Source: a virus. Taken from it: a stretch of DNA of 39,779 bases. The DNA lies in IMG/VR virus record IMGVR_UViG_3300049717_000030, positions 1-39,779 of that record; one strand, given 5' to 3'. Position 1 is the stretch's first letter. The number at the start of each line of letters is the position of its first letter. A model generated the notes under the pieces. It was given only the letters and a program-made list of their open reading frames with translations, was not told the origin of the DNA and did not search any database. Positions 13,158 through 20,003 of this stretch are shown here, one piece after another. A program made the translations under genes and the position numbers.

Positions 13158-14467
13158 TGGCTGCTATCATTCTATCAAAGAAACAAGTCCAAGCACATGA
13201 AGAATCAAATGCTCGCATAAACATCTTTGAAGGTAGTGTCCGCGCTGGTAAATCTTACATCGTTTTACGACGATTTCTTAAAGAAATAAGAAATGGCCCT
13301 GAAGGGGTCTATGTTATAGTAGGTAAGAGCGAAAGAACAGTCATGCATAACGTCATCCAACCCCTTAACGGCCCTGACTTTATGAATGGAACCATCAAAT
13401 ACAATAGGGGTTTGGGTGAGTTTACAATCTTTGATAAAAAAGTCTATGTGGTAGGTGCTAATGACGAACGGGCCGAAGGAAAAATTAGGGGATCGACATT
13501 TGCGGGTGCGCTCGTTGACGAAGCAAGTATCATCCCTGAATCGTTCTTTAAGATGCTTTTATCGCGTCTATCCGTTGACAACGCAAAAGTATTCGTTACG
13601 ACTAACCCTGACAGTCCCTTGCATTGGCTTAAAACAGATTTCATTGATCGCCGAAGTGAACTTGATATCTCGGTTTTTAGATTCGTACTTGACGACAACC
13701 CATCTCTGGGACAAGTCTACAAAGATAACCTTAAGAAAGAGTATAAAGGACTATGGTATAAAAGATTTATCTTGGGCGATTGGGTATTGGCTGAGGGTTC
13801 GATTTACGACTTCTTCGATACCGCGTTACACGTTGTCCAAGCGCCGAAGACGTATGCTAAGCAGTTCTTTGTCGGTATCGACTACGGTACTACAAACCCT
13901 TTCGCTGCCGTACTCGTGGGATTTAACGACGATGCCCATCCTGCCATCTGGGTAGAGAAAGAGTATTATTGGGATTCGAAGGCAATGGGTTTTCAAAAGA
14001 CCGATTCCGAATATGCCCGAGATCTCGAACGTGAGTTTGGGGGCTATCCCGTCACTCTTTATTATCTCGATCCATCCGCAGCATCGTTCGAAGTAGAGCT
14101 AAAACGCAATAAGAAGCCTGTGAAGCAAGCAATTAACGATGTCCTTGACGGCATTAGGTTTGTGGGTTCTATGATCGCTCAGGGCGATCTAGTGATATGC
14201 AAGAAGTGTGTAAATCTTATTAAAGAGATGGAATCATATGTTTGGGACTCTAAAAGCGTCAAACTTGGCGAAGATAAACCATTAAAGCAGCACGACCATT
14301 CAGTAGATGCAATGCGATATGTGCTTTATTCGCATTTTGGGAAGCGTAGCACGCTTAAAGAGTACAATGCGCATGAATCATACGCCAACAGCCAGCAGCG
14401 CAAATGGGCGCAAAATCCAATGGAATATCAGGGCTACACTAACTCGTTTGGATGGCAGCGCATCTAA
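13157..14467 (+). CDS. terL: terminase large subunit (436 aa)
   Basis: The packaging motor: an N-terminal ATPase pumps DNA into the prohead and a C-terminal RNase H-fold nuclease cuts concatemers. Walker A is GSVRAGKS (residues 26-33), Walker B with catalytic Glu is GALVDEAS (117-124), and the coupling motif is TTNPDSPLHW (148-157). The nuclease carboxylates lie in GIDYGTTNP (D242), YYLDPSA (D305) and HDHSVDAMRY (D384). Length is normal for the family. The start overlaps the methyltransferase stop by TAATG and a terminase small-subunit candidate lies upstream at 11403. Its last 29 bases overlap a convergent small gene. The circular contig suits headful packaging, though this is not proof. Confidence 0.93.
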   Translation: MAAIILSKKQVQAHEESNARINIFEGSVRAGKSYIVLRRFLKEIRNGPEGVYVIVGKSERTVMHNVIQPLNGPDFMNGTIKYNRGLGEFTIFDKKVYVVGANDERAEGKIRGSTFAGALVDEASIIPESFFKMLLSRLSVDNAKVFVTTNPDSPLHWLKTDFIDRRSELDISVFRFVLDDNPSLGQVYKDNLKKEYKGLWYKRFILGDWVLAEGSIYDFFDTALHVVQAPKTYAKQFFVGIDYGTTNPFAAVLVGFNDDAHPAIWVEKEYYWDSKAMGFQKTDSEYARDLEREFGGYPVTLYYLDPSAASFEVELKRNKKPVKQAINDVLDGIRFVGSMIAQGDLVICKKCVNLIKEMESYVWDSKSVKLGEDKPLKQHDHSVDAMRYVLYSHFGKRSTLKEYNAHESYANSQQRKWAQNPMEYQGYTNSFGWQRI

Positions 14468-14681
14468 TCGCTTCTAATAAATCAGTGCAAGTTTGTCGAT
14501 GAAGTGTTTTAATTAATTCTTTACATTCATCCTGAAGATCTTCTTCATTTTTTGTTTTTCTGTAATCTTCATATAAAAATAACTCTGTCTTTAAAATTAT
14601 TTGTAACTTTTTTAATAAATCGCCGTTTTGCGGCTTAATCAAACCTTTTTCAATAGCTTCTTTTTTAGTCATATATTTCAT
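14439..14681 (-). CDS. small helical hypothetical protein (80 aa)
   Basis: An 80-residue Lys/Glu/Leu-rich helical protein beginning MKYMTKKEAIEKGLIKP. ATG 14681 has GGAG seven bases upstream; the longer frame upstream starts only with TTG. It is the last gene of the rightmost-to-left early unit, downstream of the tRNAs, and its last 29 bases are antisense to the terminase gene end. The KKEAIEKGLI motif resembles the start of small phage proteins with an N-terminal helical hairpin, but no family is assigned. Confidence 0.6.
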   Translation of the reverse strand: MKYMTKKEAIEKGLIKPQNGDLLKKLQIILKTELFLYEDYRKTKNEEDLQDECKELIKTLHRQTCTDLLEAIRCAAIQTS

Positions 14682-14721
14682 ACTTTTCTCCAATATTTTT
14701 TGGGGACTACGAAGGACAGTT

Positions 14722-14805
14722 TGGGAGTTGTAGGATTTGCACCCACGAAGGCTCTATGCCATCAGATTTACAGTCTGCTCGCTTTGACTACTTGCATAAA
14801 CTCCC
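14722..14805 (-). tRNA. tRNA-Tyr (GUA), 84 nt, class II
   Basis: Acceptor GGGAGTT pairs with AACTCCC, D-stem TGC/GCG, anticodon loop CTGTAAA (anticodon GTA) closed by AGA/TCT-type pairs, a long variable arm (GGCATAGAGCCT region) as expected for a class II tRNA, and T-stem GTGGG/CCTAC. The T-loop reads TGCAAAT instead of the usual TTCAAAT, and CCA is not encoded. The overall form is convincing. Confidence 0.85.
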
Positions 14806-14824
14806 ATTCAGTCACTCGAAAAAC

Positions 14825-14895
14825 TTAGAGGAAGCCAGAATTGAACTCGCGGCTCTAGCTTATGAGACTAGTGAGTTACCTTTACTCTATTCCAA
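14825..14895 (-). tRNA. degenerate tRNA with CAU anticodon (Met/Ile-like)
   Basis: The D-arm (GAGT/ACTC, loop with GG), anticodon arm (CTAGT/GCTAG around CTCATAA) and T-loop TTCAATT are clear. The acceptor pairs only at the inner GGAA/TTCC; the outer three pairs fail, and the T-stem has a central G-G mismatch. It lies 19 bases upstream of tRNA-Tyr on the same strand. It may be a decaying or edited tRNA. CAU could be Met or, if lysidine-modified, Ile. Confidence 0.55.
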
Positions 14896-14917
14896 AATAA
14901 AACAAGGGGCGTCCCCC
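14891..14917 (-). terminator. terminator-like hairpin before the tRNAs
   Basis: On the minus strand AGGGG (from 14917) and CCCCT form a 5-bp GC stem with a 4-base loop, followed by TGTTTTATTTT. It may end most transcripts of the early unit and attenuate entry into the tRNA region. The stem is short, so strength is uncertain. Confidence 0.4.
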
Positions 14918-14920
14918 TCG

Positions 14921-14996
14921 ATTTGTAAAGCAATTATATAGCCCGAAATTAATAAGTTACGATCTTATTCAGGTGCTATATTTGCTACTTTACAAA
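14921..14996 (-). repeat. 76-nt near-continuous imperfect hairpin beside tRNA genes
   Basis: Four nested complementary blocks are present: TTTGTAAAG/CTTTACAAA (outer, 9 bp), ATATAGC/GCTATAT (7 bp), CCCG/CAGG (wobble) and AATAAG/CTTATT (6 bp), enclosing a 7-base TTACGAT loop. It lies between the last gene of the early block (stop at 14990) and the tRNAs. No U-tract follows. It could be an RNA processing or stability element, or a recombination-site-like palindrome. It is tRNA-sized with an anticodon-like loop but lacks T and D arms. Confidence 0.5.
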
Positions 14997-15199
14997 TAAT
15001 TATCTTTATTATTCTCAGATTTATATTTTATTTCCATCATTTTCATTTTGTGCTCTAATCTTTTACAAATGAATATGGCTACTGATGTTCCAAAACACAT
15101 TCCCCCGCAAATACATAACAATATTGGACAATCAAAACGGAAATAAAAAAACATCATTCCTGCTAGAGCCCAAAGAATCATTTTATCGGAATCATTCAT
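14990..15199 (-). CDS. small membrane protein (69 aa)
   Basis: A 69-residue protein with two probable transmembrane helices (MILWALAGMMFFYFRF and CPILLCICGGMCFGTSVAIFI), then a basic tail (CKRLEHKMKMMEIKYK). ATG 15199 overlaps the previous stop by ATGA. A short loop between two helices and a charged C-terminus is the topology of a class II holin, but it lies among early genes and no endolysin is nearby, so that is only one possibility. Confidence 0.65.
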   Translation of the reverse strand: MNDSDKMILWALAGMMFFYFRFDCPILLCICGGMCFGTSVAIFICKRLEHKMKMMEIKYKSENNKDNYL

Positions 15200-15411
15200 T
15201 CTATTTCTAGCATCCCAACAATGGAATTTAATTCATTACTGATGGCACGTGCTACTTCTGGTCTTACCACTGCATCAGGGCTTAACTCTGTTAAAGTTTT
15301 TATAATTTTATCGCGTGCATGGACAATGTTCGCCTGCGCTTTCCCAATTTTTTGCATCCATGCCATAAACTTTTTATCTTTCTCTGCGAGATAATCTTGT
15401 AATTCGTCCAT
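15196..15411 (-). CDS. helical hypothetical protein, paralogue of 15434-15796 product (71 aa)
   Basis: Begins MDELQDYLAEKDKKFMAWMQ and aligns with the start of the next upstream gene's product: ELQDYLAEKDKKFMAWMQKI against ELKDILSKNDCSFVQWVMRI, followed by GKAQANI against GEARNIL. Start chosen at 15411 with AAGGAAG 12 bases upstream; an alternative ATG at 15444 (MKNKSRKYNYF) overlaps the preceding stop but lacks a good site. Function unknown. Confidence 0.6.
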   Translation of the reverse strand: MDELQDYLAEKDKKFMAWMQKIGKAQANIVHARDKIIKTLTELSPDAVVRPEVARAISNELNSIVGMLEIE

Positions 15412-15433
15412 AAAATAATTATACTTCCTTGAT

Positions 15434-15796
15434 TTATTCTTCATATTCATCGATTTCTTCATCATGCGAATCACCCATACAAACATTTGATAGATCTTCG
15501 GTTTCTTCAATATAGCTTAATCTGTTATTCACTTTTTCTATTACAGTGCAAATATTTGATATTGACGATTCTAAATCTTTAAAATTTCCAGGTTGTTTAT
15601 GGAATTGCGGAATATTGTGTTCCAACTCTTTCATAATCGCGCGTATGTTTTTGAATTCTATCAAAACATTATTCAAAATATTTCTTGCTTCACCTATCCG
15701 CATAACCCACTGGACAAAGGAACAATCATTTTTTGAAAGAATGTCTTTTAATTCTCCGAAACGCCTGATTTCTTCTAACATTTTTGTATCTATCAT
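15434..15796 (-). CDS. helical hypothetical protein (120 aa)
   Basis: A 120-residue helical protein (EEIRRFGELKDILSKNDCSF, EFKNIRAIMKELEHNIPQ) ending in a strongly acidic tail (DSHDEEIDEYEE). The N-terminal 45 residues are paralogous to the next gene downstream, so this is a tandem duplication with divergence. ATG overlaps the previous stop by ATGA. No family assigned. Confidence 0.65.
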   Translation of the reverse strand: MIDTKMLEEIRRFGELKDILSKNDCSFVQWVMRIGEARNILNNVLIEFKNIRAIMKELEHNIPQFHKQPGNFKDLESSISNICTVIEKVNNRLSYIEETEDLSNVCMGDSHDEEIDEYEE

Positions 15797-16209
15797 TTGG
15801 GTAAAGCCTCTATATTTTTGCGTAATTCTGCAATATGATTCATGTAATATTCGTTAAATGTATCCAAATCGACCACATCTTTTCGGATTTCACCATTCAA
15901 TGGATTCTTTCCAGCCATCAAATCTAATAACATCAATGTAGTCATATTTGGAATTAGATCGGTAAAATTCATATCCCATGCTTGTAAAAATCCAGTCAAT
16001 GCGTAAACCATTTCATTAAAAAGCCTTGCATTAATTGAGGCCATTAAGTCGTGGTAGCCATTTTCATTTGTTTGACTTGGTTCAATTTCTAATTTACGTC
16101 TCATTTCTGATTGCATCTTTACCATTATTAAACGATAATTTAAATGAACGTATTCGCTAAATTCTTCTTGCTTTTCTTTTGTGTCTTGATATTTTTGAAA
16201 GTTATTCAT
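15793..16209 (-). CDS. helical hypothetical protein (138 aa)
   Basis: A 138-residue helical protein starting MNNFQKYQDTKEKQEEFSEY, with HDLMASINARLFNEMVYALT in the centre and DTFNEYYMNHIAELRKNIE at the end. The ATG at 16209 overlaps the previous stop by ATGA. Composition and length resemble early phage proteins of unknown function; no motif recognised. Confidence 0.65.
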   Translation of the reverse strand: MNNFQKYQDTKEKQEEFSEYVHLNYRLIMVKMQSEMRRKLEIEPSQTNENGYHDLMASINARLFNEMVYALTGFLQAWDMNFTDLIPNMTTLMLLDLMAGKNPLNGEIRKDVVDLDTFNEYYMNHIAELRKNIEALPK

Positions 16210-16388
16210 AACCAATTACCCCACTTTCTTAAATAAACCATCGTTTCATAATATGGATCTAAGCCCAATTCTTTCATTTTTACATGATCTTTTAGTATTG
16301 CTTCATGTTCTTTGCGTCCATTGACGTTAAACTCTCTTCGAGGAATTTCATGTGTTGGAGGGTCAATTCCACCAAACAGTTCTTCCAT
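16206..16388 (-). CDS. small hypothetical protein (60 aa)
   Basis: A 60-residue protein, MEELFGGIDPPTHEIPRREF onward, ending LRKWGNWL. AAGGAAAA precedes ATG 16388 at proper spacing. Its stop overlaps the next start (ATGA) and its start meets the previous stop. A Pro/His-rich N-terminus and Tyr-rich C-terminus suggest a compact domain; not recognised. Confidence 0.6.
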   Translation of the reverse strand: MEELFGGIDPPTHEIPRREFNVNGRKEHEAILKDHVKMKELGLDPYYETMVYLRKWGNWL

Positions 16389-16675
16389 TAATTTTCCTTC
16401 CAATAAAATGCTGGCATGAACATTTCGAATACTTCTTTTGCTAATTCATCTTGTTTATCAAAAATTGCGCTTATTTCGGCGTTCATCGCATTTTGTAATG
16501 AAAACGAGTTTTTACCATTTGCATGTATCAATTTGTGCGTAATAGGGGTTTTAATGAAGGCGTGCCATATTTTCCTAACATCATCCCAAACAGTTGGTAT
16601 TCTAAGATAGACATTCTCTTTTCCATCAAGATGCAAACACATTTCAATATAACTATCTGTTGATTTTTTATTCAT
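16388..16675 (-). CDS. hypothetical protein (95 aa)
   Basis: A 95-residue protein with a beta-like first half (SYIEMCLHLDGKENVYLRIP, VWDDVRKIWHAFIKTPITHK) and helical C-terminus. The KLIHANGKNSFSLQNAMN section resembles phage proteins that include a short conserved I-x2-G-KD-SF-LQ pattern, but I cannot name the family. It overlaps the metallophosphoesterase stop by four bases (ATGA). Confidence 0.6.
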   Translation of the reverse strand: MNKKSTDSYIEMCLHLDGKENVYLRIPTVWDDVRKIWHAFIKTPITHKLIHANGKNSFSLQNAMNAEISAIFDKQDELAKEVFEMFMPAFYWKEN

Positions 16676-17340
16676 AAAATCACTCTAACTGGTTTATTAA
16701 TTGGTTCGTAATGTTCATTCATAATGCTGGCGTTAACAAATTCAATTAATGGCAATTTAAGAGAATGTCCTCCACATTCATGAATGTGACCGAAAACATG
16801 CAATTTTAGTTTCTTAAATTTATTTCCATCTAAAACCATATTTCTTAAAGAAACGCTTCCACATGATTCATAACCATCTTCTTTATGCCAAAACATCCCA
16901 TTATAACGCTTTAGTTGATCTAGTATACCATGAAGGGGGCTATGCGTAATGAGAATATCAATATCGTCGGGAAACAATGCCCATTTCTCTGCTATCTCTT
17001 CATCAGTTTCAACAGTGAAAGCTTTGCAATGGGGATTCATATTAGGAAAGGTCTTAGTCCAGGGAGAGCCCCAAATTTTAAGCCCTTCAAATTCACATCC
17101 TGAATCACATAGATAATCCAGGTTATCTATTTTCATTGGTAACCATCTCTTAAGATGATTATCATGATTGCCAGCAATTAAAATTATTTTTTTATAATCT
17201 TGATTAGCTAACCAAATCGCAAATTCCAAATGTTCTTGAACAGAATCGCGAGATGTTAAATCCCCTCCAACGATTAATAAATCTCCTCCTTCTAAATGTG
17301 GATAAGCACCATGAAGATCGGATATACAGTCAATAATCAT
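16672..17340 (-). CDS. calcineurin-like metallophosphoesterase (222 aa)
   Basis: A two-metal phosphoesterase. Motifs are complete: D8-L-H10 (SDLHG), GGD27LT, GNHD (57-60), H133 in THSPLHG, and GHIHE (184-188). The fold acts on phosphodiesters such as cyclic nucleotides, DNA ends or metabolites. Many phages carry one; T7-like end-repair and degradation of host signalling nucleotides are both known roles in the family, and the sequence cannot distinguish them. It lies inside a run of small early genes. Its start overlaps the preceding stop by ATGA. Confidence 0.85.
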   Translation of the reverse strand: MIIDCISDLHGAYPHLEGGDLLIVGGDLTSRDSVQEHLEFAIWLANQDYKKIILIAGNHDNHLKRWLPMKIDNLDYLCDSGCEFEGLKIWGSPWTKTFPNMNPHCKAFTVETDEEIAEKWALFPDDIDILITHSPLHGILDQLKRYNGMFWHKEDGYESCGSVSLRNMVLDGNKFKKLKLHVFGHIHECGGHSLKLPLIEFVNASIMNEHYEPINKPVRVIL

Positions 17341-17561
17341 TTATTTTTCTCATATAAATAGGTTCTGATTTCGCAAATTCTCTCTTTATAAGCCTCAGTA
17401 ATTGATTCTCCTCTTTCATCTTGATTGATTGAGTTAACAACACGAGTTAATAAAGCTCCTAATTCAAAACCTGCACTAAAATTATCACTTCTTACATACG
17501 CATCATGAATCTTTGATAGATCCATTACTATGCTTAATAGAAATTTGTTCCGCTGTTTCAT
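17337..17561 (-). CDS. small helical hypothetical protein (74 aa)
   Basis: A 74-residue helical protein (MKQRNKFLLSIVMDLSKIHD, FELGALLTRVVNSINQDERG). AAAGGAA precedes ATG 17561. The gene upstream (17503-17679) overlaps it by 59 bases in another frame. It stops overlapping the metallophosphoesterase start. Function unknown. Confidence 0.6.
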   Translation of the reverse strand: MKQRNKFLLSIVMDLSKIHDAYVRSDNFSAGFELGALLTRVVNSINQDERGESITEAYKERICEIRTYLYEKNK

Positions 17562-17679
17562 ATCGTTCCTTTATGGCTTTAACTAGTTTTTTGCATATCC
17601 ATACTTGTCTTCTGTTATAAGAATCCCAAGATTTATAAAGTCTTTTAGTTAATCTGACTTTTACGCATAACTCTTCCAT
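17503..17679 (-). CDS. possible overlapping small basic protein (58 aa)
   Basis: A 58-codon frame starting MEELCVKVRLTKRLYKSWDS, basic and protein-like (RRQVWICKKLVKAIKERYE). It fills the 83-base gap between 17561 and 17645, overlapping both neighbours, which is the usual arrangement in this unit. The ribosome site (GGACGG) is weak, so this is uncertain. Confidence 0.4.
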   Translation of the reverse strand: MEELCVKVRLTKRLYKSWDSYNRRQVWICKKLVKAIKERYETAEQISIKHSNGSIKDS

Positions 17680-17899
17680 AATGACCGTCCATGTACTCGT
17701 CTGTTTTGAGAAGGGCCACTCTGACTTCTTCTCTCTGATTTGGGTGAACTTGATCGTCGTTATAAAGTTTCCCTAATAAATCAGTTAATTGTTTAATGCT
17801 TTCTTTTAATCTATTGTGTTCTTGTCTTAGTTCAACTATTACACGCCTGCTTTCTCGATGTTCTTCGTCCTTTTCATCATAAGCAGCTTTCCAATCCAT
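17645..17899 (-). CDS. coiled-coil hypothetical protein (84 aa)
   Basis: An 84-residue protein: MDWKAAYDEKDEEHRESRRV and RQEHNRLKESIKQLTDLLGK form an obvious coiled coil, followed by a short domain. GAGG is five bases before ATG 17899. It overlaps the previous gene by 23 bases. No function recognised. Confidence 0.65.
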   Translation of the reverse strand: MDWKAAYDEKDEEHRESRRVIVELRQEHNRLKESIKQLTDLLGKLYNDDQVHPNQREEVRVALLKTDEYMDGHYGRVMRKSQIN

Positions 17900-18086
17900 T
17901 TTTATCCTCAAAAATATTATTTACGAGATTAGAATCTAATTTTCTAAATTTCTGTATAAGCGTTAAAATAGCTTCTCTATCTTTTTCCATCCCTTTTTGC
18001 CCCAATCCGCGCATTGCAAAAATCTGCGTGCGAATACAAATCCTTTCAAGAAACTCGCGTTCTTCTTCTGTTAGGTCAATTATCAT
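17877..18086 (-). CDS. small hypothetical protein (69 aa)
   Basis: A 69-residue protein beginning MIIDLTEEEREFLERICIRT, the L-T-x-E-E-x-E-F-L pattern common at the start of short phage and bacterial helical proteins. The ATG follows the previous stop directly. It overlaps the next gene. No function recognised. Confidence 0.65.
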   Translation of the reverse strand: MIIDLTEEEREFLERICIRTQIFAMRGLGQKGMEKDREAILTLIQKFRKLDSNLVNNIFEDKNGLESCL

Positions 18087-18374
18087 TTAAATACGTTTCC
18101 ATTTAGTAACACCAATTAAATGTTCTTTGGGTTCTTCATCATCATTAATTTTCCATTGTTCCACATAATGACAAAATTCTAAGATGGATTCTTCAATATC
18201 TTCCGGAATTTCTTTCTTTAATTTACATGAAGAAAATACAAATCTAAATGTAACATCATGCCATTGGGGTTCTTCATCCATATCTTCTTTGCAACAAGAT
18301 GTTTTGTGTCCCCAGGCCATACATTTTTCGCCGTCTTGAGGCAGACCTTGTAATATGCTATATTCTTGAGTCAT
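18087..18374 (-). CDS. hypothetical protein with Cys-rich segment (95 aa)
   Basis: A 95-residue protein with an unusual N-terminal run MTQEYSILQGLPQDGEKCMAWGHKTSCCK, broken here for length: the Cys in EKCMAWGHKTSCC could bind metal. A beta-like segment (HDVTFRFVFSSCKLKKEIPE) and a helix follow. AAAGGAAAC precedes the ATG. The DGEKCMAWG section resembles short phage proteins that describe equipment such as DUF551-like folds (QDGEKV.A.G), but the match is loose. Confidence 0.6.
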   Translation of the reverse strand: MTQEYSILQGLPQDGEKCMAWGHKTSCCKEDMDEEPQWHDVTFRFVFSSCKLKKEIPEDIEESILEFCHYVEQWKINDDEEPKEHLIGVTKWKRI

Positions 18375-18383
18375 TTGTTTCCT

Positions 18384-18629
18384 TTATGAATCTACACTTG
18401 TAATTTTTATATCTCCTTGAGGACCATTTTTTACGAATGAATCCAATTGCTTAACAATCATTTCTATTCGAAATTGCAAATTAATTTTTTCTGATTCATC
18501 TAATTTGTGTAAATAAAATATTCTATTAAAATCAATCATATAATTAGCAACTATTACAGAAAGAGAAAGTTTGTCTTGAGTCATAAAATACTCAACTAAT
18601 TTATCGATAATTTCTTTATTACTTTTCAT
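18384..18629 (-). CDS. small helical hypothetical protein (81 aa)
   Basis: An 81-residue helical protein, MKSNKEIIDKLVEYFMTQDK, with FNRIFYLHKLDESEKINLQF. Its ATG overlaps the stop of the 25-codon gene at 18626. Function unknown. Confidence 0.6.
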   Translation of the reverse strand: MKSNKEIIDKLVEYFMTQDKLSLSVIVANYMIDFNRIFYLHKLDESEKINLQFRIEMIVKQLDSFVKNGPQGDIKITSVDS

Positions 18630-18703
18630 TGTAAAATTACATGCTTTTCAGCTAATGTTTTTAAAACAATTTCAAGGCCTTCTTCATCTAAATCAATTTT
18701 CAT
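18626..18703 (-). CDS. very small gene filling a coupled gap (25 aa)
   Basis: A 25-residue acidic peptide (MKIDLDEEGLEIVLKTLAEK, then HVILQ). Its stop overlaps the next ATG (ATGA at 18626-18629) and its start lies within the last codons of the previous gene, so it exactly completes the chain of overlaps. Similar L-D-E-E-x-L-E-I-V-L peptides are frequent in phage early operons. Ribosome site is weak (GGGAT, distant). Confidence 0.5.
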   Translation of the reverse strand: MKIDLDEEGLEIVLKTLAEKHVILQ

Positions 18704-18980
18704 CAAATATATTTATCCCAGTTATTTTTTCTATATTTTTAATTAAGCCAATAGAGCAATTTTTTGCTGCTTTTTTAATTTCTTCGGGTTCTTCTGTGAC
18801 TAATGTTAAAATCAAGGTTGCATGTATCCAATTCATTGCGGAGAGAAATATATTTGGACTTGTAGAATTTAAAATTGGCCCTAAATTTTTAATCATTTTT
18901 TGGCAAGTCTTCTCTGTTTCTTCTATAATATGATCTGGAACATTATTTGTATTATGTAAATTAATCATCTTTAATTTCAT
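18693..18980 (-). CDS. helical hypothetical protein (95 aa)
   Basis: A 95-residue protein, MKLKMINLHNTNNVPDHIIE onward. AGGGTAAAA precedes ATG 18980. The centre (NIFLSAMNWIHATLILTLVT) is hydrophobic and may be a buried helix rather than a membrane span. The KKAAKNCSIGLIKNIEK end is amphipathic. No family recognised. Confidence 0.6.
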   Translation of the reverse strand: MKLKMINLHNTNNVPDHIIEETEKTCQKMIKNLGPILNSTSPNIFLSAMNWIHATLILTLVTEEPEEIKKAAKNCSIGLIKNIEKITGINIFDEN

Positions 18981-18982
18981 TT

Positions 18983-19534
18983 TTACCCTATTAATATGAG
19001 GTCGTCTTTTTTTGGTTCTAAATTTGCTGGAGTTGGATTAAATGGTCTTGTGAGAATATGACGACCATTATATGTTCCATAGTCGGCACAAATTAAATCA
19101 CTCGGAATCCGAACCACCATCCTTATATGTTCCTCAATGGAATCGCAATCAAATAAAAAATATGAAGTTTCTCGGCATCCTGGATTCATCAAACAACTAA
19201 AAAATCGGTTTTCAATATCGGTATAAAAACAATTCAATTCGTGTAAATTCCCATAGTCGTGATGCAATTGTCTTAATTTAAATTCGTGAATTGCTTTTTC
19301 CATATTGCGTGAATTAACAGATGAGTAAATTCGATGCCCCTGATATGAATTCTGCTGTAAGTATCTAAAATCCGAAATGATTTTGAGCCATTCTTCTTTA
19401 TCTCTTGAAATCTTTTTAATGGCTTTGCGTTGAGCATTTCCAGTCTCTCCATCTTTGGTTCGATGAAGAATCATGATTCCGCGCACCCCATCTTTAAACA
19501 TTTCTGGCAATGTATCCAAATCATCAATCAACAT
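18983..19534 (-). CDS. conserved-looking phage protein of unknown function (183 aa)
   Basis: A 183-residue protein with features of an enzyme. HRIYSSVNSRNMEKAIHEFK, NRFFSCLMNPGCRETSYFLF, DCDSIEEHIRMVV, and DYGTYNGRHILTRPFNPTPA. The D-C-D followed by a N-G-x-H-I-x-T-x-P-F segment resembles the D-x-D and s-x-H motifs of archaeo-eukaryotic primases, but the third acidic motif is not evident and the protein is small, so this is only a suggestion. GGAGATAAA precedes ATG 19534. Neighbours are small early genes. Confidence 0.65.
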   Translation of the reverse strand: MLIDDLDTLPEMFKDGVRGIMILHRTKDGETGNAQRKAIKKISRDKEEWLKIISDFRYLQQNSYQGHRIYSSVNSRNMEKAIHEFKLRQLHHDYGNLHELNCFYTDIENRFFSCLMNPGCRETSYFLFDCDSIEEHIRMVVRIPSDLICADYGTYNGRHILTRPFNPTPANLEPKKDDLILIG

Positions 19535-19576
19535 CGTTTATCTCCAATTCTTCTGCATTTTTTTAGAGTAGATAAT

Positions 19577-19774
19577 TTATTCATTTTTTACTTGATCCCA
19601 GGTAGTTCCTAGAGTATCCAAAAAATATTTTTTATCTTCTGGAAATCCTTTAATCAGGACTACTGCCAATAATGCCAAAGCAAGATTTGGTTCATAATTT
19701 TCCAATAGACTGCATAATTTTTCTGCTAATATTTCAATATCTTTCAATTGATTTTCATAAACTTCATTTATCAT
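19577..19774 (-). CDS. small helical protein, tandem paralogue (65 aa)
   Basis: A 65-residue protein. IEILAEKLCSLLENYEPNLA and LDTLGTTWDQVKNE align with the upstream neighbour's INEIMHEILPILLKHDMKIS and LIKFSWEILKND, so the two genes are tandem duplicates. The start overlaps the previous stop. Function unknown. Confidence 0.65.
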   Translation of the reverse strand: MINEVYENQLKDIEILAEKLCSLLENYEPNLALALLAVVLIKGFPEDKKYFLDTLGTTWDQVKNE

Positions 19775-19967
19775 TTTTTAATATTTCCCATGAAAATTTT
19801 ATTAATTCTAAAAATTTTTCTAGATTTCCGTCATAAGCTTGTAATATTAAAACTATTAAAGCACCAAATGAAATTTTCATATCATGTTTTAATAAAATAG
19901 GAAGGATCTCATGCATTATTTCATTAATTTCATTAAATATTTGTTCTTCGCTTTTATCAATTTCCAT
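19764..19967 (-). CDS. small helical protein, tandem paralogue (67 aa)
   Basis: A 67-residue protein with the same layout as 19577-19774: a helix, a hydrophobic ALIVLIL core and a closing LIKFSWEILKNDK. AAGGAATT precedes ATG 19967. The hydrophobic core is too short to be certain of a membrane span. Function unknown. Confidence 0.65.
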   Translation of the reverse strand: MEIDKSEEQIFNEINEIMHEILPILLKHDMKISFGALIVLILQAYDGNLEKFLELIKFSWEILKNDK

Positions 19968-20003
19968 TAGAATTCCTTTCCTGTTTGGTTACAATCAAAA
20001 TTA

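Noticed and set aside
14921-14996. tRNA-Thr with CGU anticodon
   Set aside because: The length and a 7-base anticodon-like loop fit, but D-arm pairing is only two pairs and there is no T-arm or TTC loop; it is better described as one long hairpin.
19521-19583. 18-codon minus-strand peptide filling the gap before 19534
   Set aside because: It overlaps both neighbours, has no ribosome site and a composition no different from background.
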